Assembly: GCA_023935145.1 (NCBI GenBank)
Contig: CM043702.1
Location: 56,586,501-56,650,500 of the forward strand
Length of the DNA stretch: 64,000 nucleotides
Reading direction: 5' to 3'
From: Bretschneidera sinensis
Taxonomy: Eukaryota; Streptophyta; Magnoliopsida; Brassicales; Akaniaceae
Shown here: positions 58,396 to 64,000 of the stretch, in pieces
Numbering within the stretch: the stretch's first letter is position 1
Layout: each line of letters begins with the position of its first letter
Notes under the pieces: generated by a model
Database searches by the model: none
Seen by the model: only the letters and a program-made list of their open reading frames with translations
What the model was told of the DNA's origin: nothing
Made by a program: the position numbers and the translations under genes

Positions 58396-58679
58396 GGAGT
58401 GTTTACCTTAAGAAAGTGAGGAAACAAGAAGAAACTAGAGAAGTATTCGTGAAAAAGGAAGAAACTTTAAGGAAACTAATTTCTCTCGAAGCCTAAAAAG
58501 TGTGCAAGTGAAACTAAAGAATAAATAGACATTGCAGACGAATCGTGACATTAAAAGTGTCATTAATGCGTCATCGGCGTTTAAAAGACAAAAGGGCACT
58601 TCGAGCAGTTCAAACATCCCTTCACCATCAATGTAATAATTCAAAAAGGGCGTCTCGGGAAATCCAAACACCTCATCGC

Positions 58680-59990
58680 TAAGAATTAAGGCTTTAGCCA
58701 CACAATTTCAGCTAAAGAGGAATTAAGGCCCTTGTTACACAATTCCTACTGAAGTTGAATTAAGTCTCTAGCCACACAATTCCTACTATAGTGAAACTAA
58801 GGATTCCACAACCAAACAGTTCCACCCATAGCCGAAAAGAAATTAAGGCTTTAGCCACACGATTCCAACTAAAGATGAGGTAAAGTCCTAGTCACATAAT
58901 TCTTACTAAAGAGGAATTAATGCTCCGGCCACACAAGTCCAATTAAAAAGGAATTAAGGTCCTGACCACACAATTCCTATTGAAATGGAATTAAGGTTCC
59001 AGCCACACAATTCCTACTAAAGTGGAATTAAGGTTTTAGCCACACAATTCCAACTAAAAAAGAATTAAGGCCCCGACCACATAATTCCTAGTGAAGAAAA
59101 ATTAAGGTTTTAACCACAAAATTCCTACTAAAGTGGAACTAAGGCTTCCATAGCCACACAGTTCCACCCAAACCAAAAAGAAATTAAGGCCCTAGCCACA
59201 AATTCTAACTAAAGATGAATTAAGACCCTGACCATACAATTCCTCCTGAAGTTGAATTAAGACTCCAACCATACAATTCAAACTAAAGAGGAAGACCGAC
59301 CTTAGCCACACAATTCCTACTGAAGTGGAATTAAGGCTCCAACCACACAATTCCTATCGAAGTATAACTAAAACTTCTGCAACCACACAGTTTCATCAAG
59401 AGTGGAAAAGGAATTAAGGCTTAAGCCATGCAATTCCAACTGAACAGGAATTAAGGTCTCAACCACACAATTCCTACTAAATTGGAATTAAGGCTCCGAC
59501 CACACAATTCCTACCGAAGTGAAACTAAACCTTTCACAGGCACACAATTCCACCCTTACTGAAAAAGAATTAAGGCTTTAGCCACACAATTCTAACTGGT
59601 GATGAATTAAGGCCCCAGTAACATAATTCCTACTGAAGTGGAATTAAAGCTCTAGCCATACAATTCCTATCGAAATGGAAAAAAGGCTTCTGCAACCATA
59701 TAGTTTTGCCTGAATCAAAAATGAATTAAGGCTTTAATCACACAATTCCTACCGAAGTGGAACTAGGGCTTTCGCAACCGCACAGTTCCACCTAATCTGA
59801 AGAGAAAGTAAGACTTTTGCAGCCAAACAGTTCCACCCAGTCCGAAGAGGAACTAATGCTTATACAACCACACAAATCTACCATAACCGAAGTAGAACTA
59901 AGGCTTTCACAACCACATAATTTCACTCGACAACCACTCAATTTCGTAGAGGCCCATCAAAGTCACACTGATGTGCACATTCAAACCGTG
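58680..59990 (+). repeat. Tandem repeat array in the Tat 3' region
   Basis: About 1.3 kb of imperfect units of roughly 40 bp built on GAATTAAGGC..CCACACAATTCCTAC; an alternative unit carries GGAACTAAGGCTT..CACAGTTCCACC every few units, giving a higher-order pattern. More than 25 CACAxxTTCC-like steps are visible. Hypervariable tandem repeats at this place are known in Tat elements and can seed satellites. Confidence 0.85.
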
Positions 59991-60060
59991 AACAACAAGG
60001 AAGGCATAAAGAAATAACTTTACTCCCTTAGAAAACATTCCAAACTTTCAAAGGAGTGGA

Positions 60061-60544
60061 TGCCATATGATACGGGGAAAAATAATCAGTTAAGAGTCTA
60101 AAGATTCCGTCCTCAATTAACAGATGTCACATCAAACAAGGTTCAAGGCACAAAAATCACATCTCTATTGGGGTCCACCCCGAGACATTGGGAAGAGGAT
60201 CTCCAACGTGTTTATAAAGAAATTCAAATCCTCATAAACAGAAGAAGGCACAAAAAGATGTTTAAAAAAGACATACAAATGTATAAAGAACCACTTTGGC
60301 TTTCTCCTTCTCTTTCTCTACCAAAGTTTCTCTAAGCCCTTCATTTCACTTCACTTTGGTACGCCTACTGACTTAGTCATTAGATGGTCCTTCTTATAGA
60401 ACCAAACTCCGGGTGGCTTTTCTTGTAGGGATTCGTGTACCACACTAATGTGATCACAAGAACGAGGCCAACACCAAGCTTATTTCTTCATCAGTCGGGG
60501 ACCAATTTACCAAGACTACCCTTTACTTCTTTTTTACATCAACA
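60061..60544 (+). repeat. LTR of the second Tat element (484 bp)
   Basis: TGCCATATGATACGGGG to TTTACATCAACA; matches 42420-43003 at the ends and at CTCCGGGTGGCTTTTCTTG (60406 on). The next bases are ATACA; no matching duplication can be sought as the left end is lost. Confidence 0.7.
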
Positions 60545-61770
60545 ATACATAAAGTAGAAAGATTGTTAGACATCTTCTTGAGACTATAACCCCTATTTAC
60601 ATAAAAAGAAGTGTAAACTGAAAAATTCAAAAGGTTTAGTATATATAAAAAGTCCATCAATAAACTGTGAAACTCTATAAAGAATCTATCAAAAAGAGTT
60701 TTACACGCTCATTGTTGTGATTTATTTATAAGCTATGCTTGTTTCATTTTGAAAGATGCTTGTATGTACTAGATTAAATGAGTTATTAATGAAAGCTATG
60801 GTTTAGATTGAATCTATGGTTTAGATTCTAAATCTTTACATTCAAAAACTTTGTCATTTTTGTTGAACTATAAAAGAAAGGTTTTGGATCATCTTAACCT
60901 TTTCAAGTTATTTTGTGAATTTTATTTATAAATTCTATCAATTTTGATAGAATTTAAAAAAAAGCTTATTTAATTCCATAATGAATTCGTTTACATTAAA
61001 TTTTATAAAAAAAAAATTATCTTTCAAAACATATAATTTTTTTATCTTCCAAAACATAATGAGTATAAAATTACAAATAAATTTCATAAAATTTACAAAA
61101 TTCCTTTGCTCCAAACATAGTCTTAGGTCTATAAATCATTTGGGCCACTCTTATGTTAGATGGTAGCAGCTGGTTCTTTTAAGAGCCTATTCCCATCACA
61201 CCGTTTGGTTTTAATGAAGTTGCTTAGGGGAAAAAATCTATCATTAGAAGGTGGATTTATGAGTGATATAATGTTTTTATCATTGATTTTGTTGCACAAA
61301 CTAATAATTTTCTTTTCATTTTTTTTATAAATTTTATACAAAGCTCATTTATCGTTTATATTCATAGAACTGACAATAAACTAGCAAAATCCAAGTCTCA
61401 AAAGAAAACCATATCGAGTATACCAGTGTGTTCACGTATTACAATTAATCTCATCATCTTAAAAAAAAAAAGGTGCTCAATCCATAAGCCTGTAAAAATA
61501 AAACAACAAAAGGACAAACAAAGAGGAAAAGAGTGATAACCCTGCAAAATGGGGAGAAAAGAGTAATTGCGCTAAATACTACTTATGCAACTTAACTATA
61601 GATAACTACAGCCAACTCTGTCTTATTTCTTTCACATTTTATAGTGTATCTATATTAATCAAAGAGTGCTGATCCCACTAACACAAAGTGGATAAAGTGA
61701 AGGGGAAAAAAAAAAAACCATCTGCACATGCAATTTTCATTATTCATTATGCTTTATTGTAAGGCTTCAT
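60545..61770. other. Spacer downstream of the AUX/IAA gene
   Basis: AT-rich and non-coding as far as I can see. An AATAAA signal on the minus strand (61753-61758) lies about 13 bases after the AUX/IAA stop codon and could serve polyadenylation, although that would make a very short 3' UTR. Confidence 0.5.
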
Positions 61771-62503
61771 TTAGCTAGTGCTTGAGCATTGTGGAGGTGT
61801 CCTTGGAGCTGCATCAATCAAAATAAGAAAAAAAAAAAAAAAACTAATTAATTAACCCACTTTTAAAAAAAAATAGAAAAAAAATTTAATTATGAAATGT
61901 TTAATAATTACGTGTGAAAAAATAAATAAAAATTAAATATTAAAACTTAATTACCTAATCCAATTGCCTCTGTGCTTTTCATCAACCTTAGACGTTTACA
62001 TGATTCAACAAACATTCTTCATAAACGAAAAAATATTTAATTTAAGTACAAATTCTCAGAAAAAATATTTTAAATAATTTAAAGGGTAATTTTGAAAACT
62101 CACTTCCATGGTACATCTCCAACTAACATCCAATCACCATCTTTGTCATCGTAAGTGGGCACATATTCAACTCCATTGGCATGGTCCATGAGTTTCTTTT
62201 CATTCAAATAATTACCTGTAAAATTTATTTTAAAAAAAAACAGTGGAAAGTCTAAATCACCCCTAGAATACAAAAAATAGTATTTCACAAAAGAAAAAAA
62301 GAAAAAGAAATAAATACATACGGATTGTTAAACAAGAGAACATATCCTCGAGAGCACTCAACAACTGCTGATAAGTGTGGTACATCTCAAGATCCACCTT
62401 CCTTAGATACGGAGCTCCGTCTACGGCCACCTTTACGTATTTGCAGCTCTTCATCACATTCTTCCTTGACGTTCTTACCGGCGGCCACCCCACCACCTGT
62501 TCC
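61771..62503 (-). CDS. AUX/IAA auxin-response repressor, exons 2-5 (partial gene)
   Basis: Nuclear short-lived repressor that binds ARF transcription factors and is degraded with TIR1/AFB receptors when auxin is present. Exons on the minus strand: 62503-62322, 62215-62104, 62016-61955 and 61808-61771, with three GT-AG introns (106, 87 and 146 bp); all phases agree and the stop is TAA at 61771-61773. Exon 2 opens with the degron VVGWPPVR (GWPPVR at 62490-62473), then domain [23 protein letters not shown]. Exons 3-5 give domain [42 protein letters not shown], ending QCSSTS. The stretch between III and IV is short ([20 protein letters not shown]). Exon 1 with the LxLxL repression motif is not found up to 64000. 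All visible motifs are intact, so it is probably a working gene. The paralogue is unresolved. Confidence 0.92.
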
Positions 62504-64000
62504 CTAATTATTTAAAATAAATACAAATCAAATAAATTTTCCTACTTAATATTTATATATGTGCATATTTTATAAATACTAGCTATCATGAAACATATTT
62601 GCACGTGATAAATATTACACGTAATTAATTCTTATTATAATTTTAGATGTAAATTAAAGAATAATATAGTAAATAACATGTTTTAATTTTGATAAGAATG
62701 AAATAAATGTAATCATTTTTTTTTATGTTAACTTATCATATTTAATTTCATAGAAATAATTTTTTTGGGGAAATTTATTCGTTAGTAATGATTTTTTTTC
62801 ATTTTCTCTTTTGTAAATGATATGTTTATATAGTCTCCAAACTTTATATTTTAAGAATCATTAATGTTATTGAAGTTTATACGAATTCCAATATATTGAT
62901 AAATTTATTAATTCAGTAAAAATCTTATAAAAATACAATAAAAATGATTTTTTTATTTTGTAAATAACTTATTCATATAGAGTAAAACCAAATCTTAATT
63001 ATTTGAGGAAATTAAAAAATTAATTTTATTTATTTGATTAAATAATAGTTTATTTTTTCTATAAAAAAATTGTTTATATAAAGTTGTGAAGCTTTTGCCA
63101 AACAATTACTTATAGAAACTCATAATTTTAAGAGGAAAAGAAAAAAATATAAAATATATTATAGATATCTTAGTTTTGGGTGTGTGTGTGGATTACTTTT
63201 TAAAATGAAGATTTACATAAACAATAACAGTCATATTATTTATAAGAAATTATAGTACTATATAACTTGTATCTTCCAGTGAAAATATTACAGGTGAATA
63301 AAGCTAAATGATAAAACAATAGTAATAAAAAGGCACTTTCATCTAAGTTCTTAGCATAAGAGTATGATTTTTTTTTTTGAATTGTGGTGTAATAATAATT
63401 TTCAATTTATGTGAAAATAAAAAATTGATCGAGGGTTGGATAGGGTTGTACGTACAAAAAACAAATTATTGGACCAAAAATTTTGGTTCGGTTCTTTTTG
63501 TAGTCATTATTATTTTTTTTTAAATTTGCTAATTTGGTTTGATTTATATTCCTGTAATATCAAATGATTGTTTTATTTTAGTAAATTTAAAATGTAATTA
63601 TTTTATTAAATATTTCAATAATACCAAATTATCAAATTATATATTGATAATACCGACTCATAAAAAATTTTAAAAAATAACTAATATTTTTTATAAATTA
63701 CTTTATTTTTATGTAAATTGATAACAGAAACTTTCTGTTCAATTACAGACTGATTTACACTTATAAGTTGGATATAGAATACTGTCAAATCAAATATCAC
63801 AAAATCATTAATTATACAAATCAAGAAAATCAACTCATATATGTAAAAATTAATATTCTAACTGAAACTTTGTTGATAGGGAAAAAAAAAATTATCTACT
63901 TTATCCTAATTCAAGATAAACATTCATTTGAGTCACTTTTACGTAGTAATGAATTTTTTTTTTTAAATAATAATATTATTTTTTTTCATTAAAAAAGCAA
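62504..64000. other. Intron 1 or upstream of AUX/IAA
   Basis: Very AT-rich, with poly(T) and poly(A) runs, and no coding signal on either strand. It should contain at least part of the AUX/IAA first intron, since exon 2 starts at a splice acceptor (…TTAG) at 62504. An AUX/IAA exon 1 is not recognisable. Confidence 0.55.

Larger units (their letters stand above)
47800..58399 (-). mobile_element. Ty1/copia element (Tork/TAR-like), split by a chromovirus
   Basis: Minus strand: integrase 58071-58395, then, beyond the inserted Tekay-like element, RT 49874-50564, RNase H 49313-49770, PPT 49301-49312 and 3' LTR (about 47800-49300). Protease, gag and 5' LTR are not seen; the Tat fragment at 58400 replaces them. 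The left LTR border is uncertain within about 60 bases. Confidence 0.7.
58400..60544 (+). mobile_element. 3' end of a second Tat element
   Basis: Order matches the end of the Tat element at 41424-43003: upstream region of the antisense ORF (58400-58680), tandem repeats, purine tract AAAGGAGTGGA, LTR 60061-60544. The left end is a junction with copia integrase. The minus-strand frame 58435-58701 is in the antisense-ORF upstream region and is not convincing as coding. Confidence 0.65.

Noticed and set aside
58435..58701. Minus-strand 88-codon frame
   Set aside because: Located in the untranslated stretch equivalent to the region upstream of the Tat antisense ORF; no domain and hydrophobic random-like end.
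58680..59990. CRISPR-like repeat array
   Set aside because: Units are directly adjacent and imperfect with no unique spacers, and the setting is a plant retrotransposon.
58400..60544. Single long solo LTR from TGTTTACC to ATCAACA
   Set aside because: Comparison with 41424-43003 shows the repeats lie before a purine tract and that the LTR proper begins at about 60061; no target duplication flanks the whole block.

Overview
The window looks like nuclear DNA of a flowering plant, probably a eudicot. It is AT-rich, contains one split host gene with canonical GT-AG introns (AUX/IAA family), and is otherwise almost entirely LTR retrotransposons of plant-specific lineages. I see no bacterial-type genes, rRNA, CRISPR or convincing tRNA. 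Nearly every long reading frame is decayed retrotransposon gag/pol/env-like sequence with in-frame stops and frameshifts.

Layout: (1) 1-7199, two Athila-like Ty3/gypsy elements on the minus strand sharing the LTR at 2013-3284; the complete one (2013-7199) has lost most of pol. (2) 7200-12600, two Sirevirus-like Ty1/copia 3' ends facing each other (plus strand 7200-9512, minus strand 9513-about 12600), each with an env-like coiled-coil ORF and LTRs full of GTCGAC palindromes. (3) 12718-43003, one Tat-lineage Ty3/gypsy element (plus strand). Its gag is split by two full-length nested elements: an Athila-like element at 13090-25525 (TSD CTGGC/CTAGC) and a Tekay-like chromovirus at 26005-35152 (TSD GAAGA on both sides). 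A 471-bp hAT-like element (35715-36185) also sits in it. The Tat element has reverse transcriptase, a second plant-type RNase H, integrase, an antisense ORF and a short LTR.

(4) 43004-47800: spacer with a young, internally deleted copia element (44729-46912, TSD GAACT), then a Tat-like 5' leader. (5) 47800-58399: a minus-strand copia element split by a second Tekay-like chromovirus (50565-58070), whose 3' LTR is truncated together with part of the copia host. (6) 58400-60544: the 3' end of another Tat element, with a tandem-repeat 3' region and an LTR. (7) 60545-64000: spacer, then exons 2-5 of an AUX/IAA auxin-response repressor gene on the minus strand. Exon 1 is not in the window.

Relative order can be read from the nesting: the Tat element is older than its two insertions, and the copia element is older than the second Tekay. 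Inside the Athila-like element at 13090-25525, a 2.32-kb tandem duplication has copies far more alike than the LTRs, so it arose after the element had died. No clearly undescribed system is proven. The best leads are this late duplication, the family-specific CpG palindrome arrays in LTRs, the convergent inverted pair at 7200-12600 and the Tat antisense ORF.
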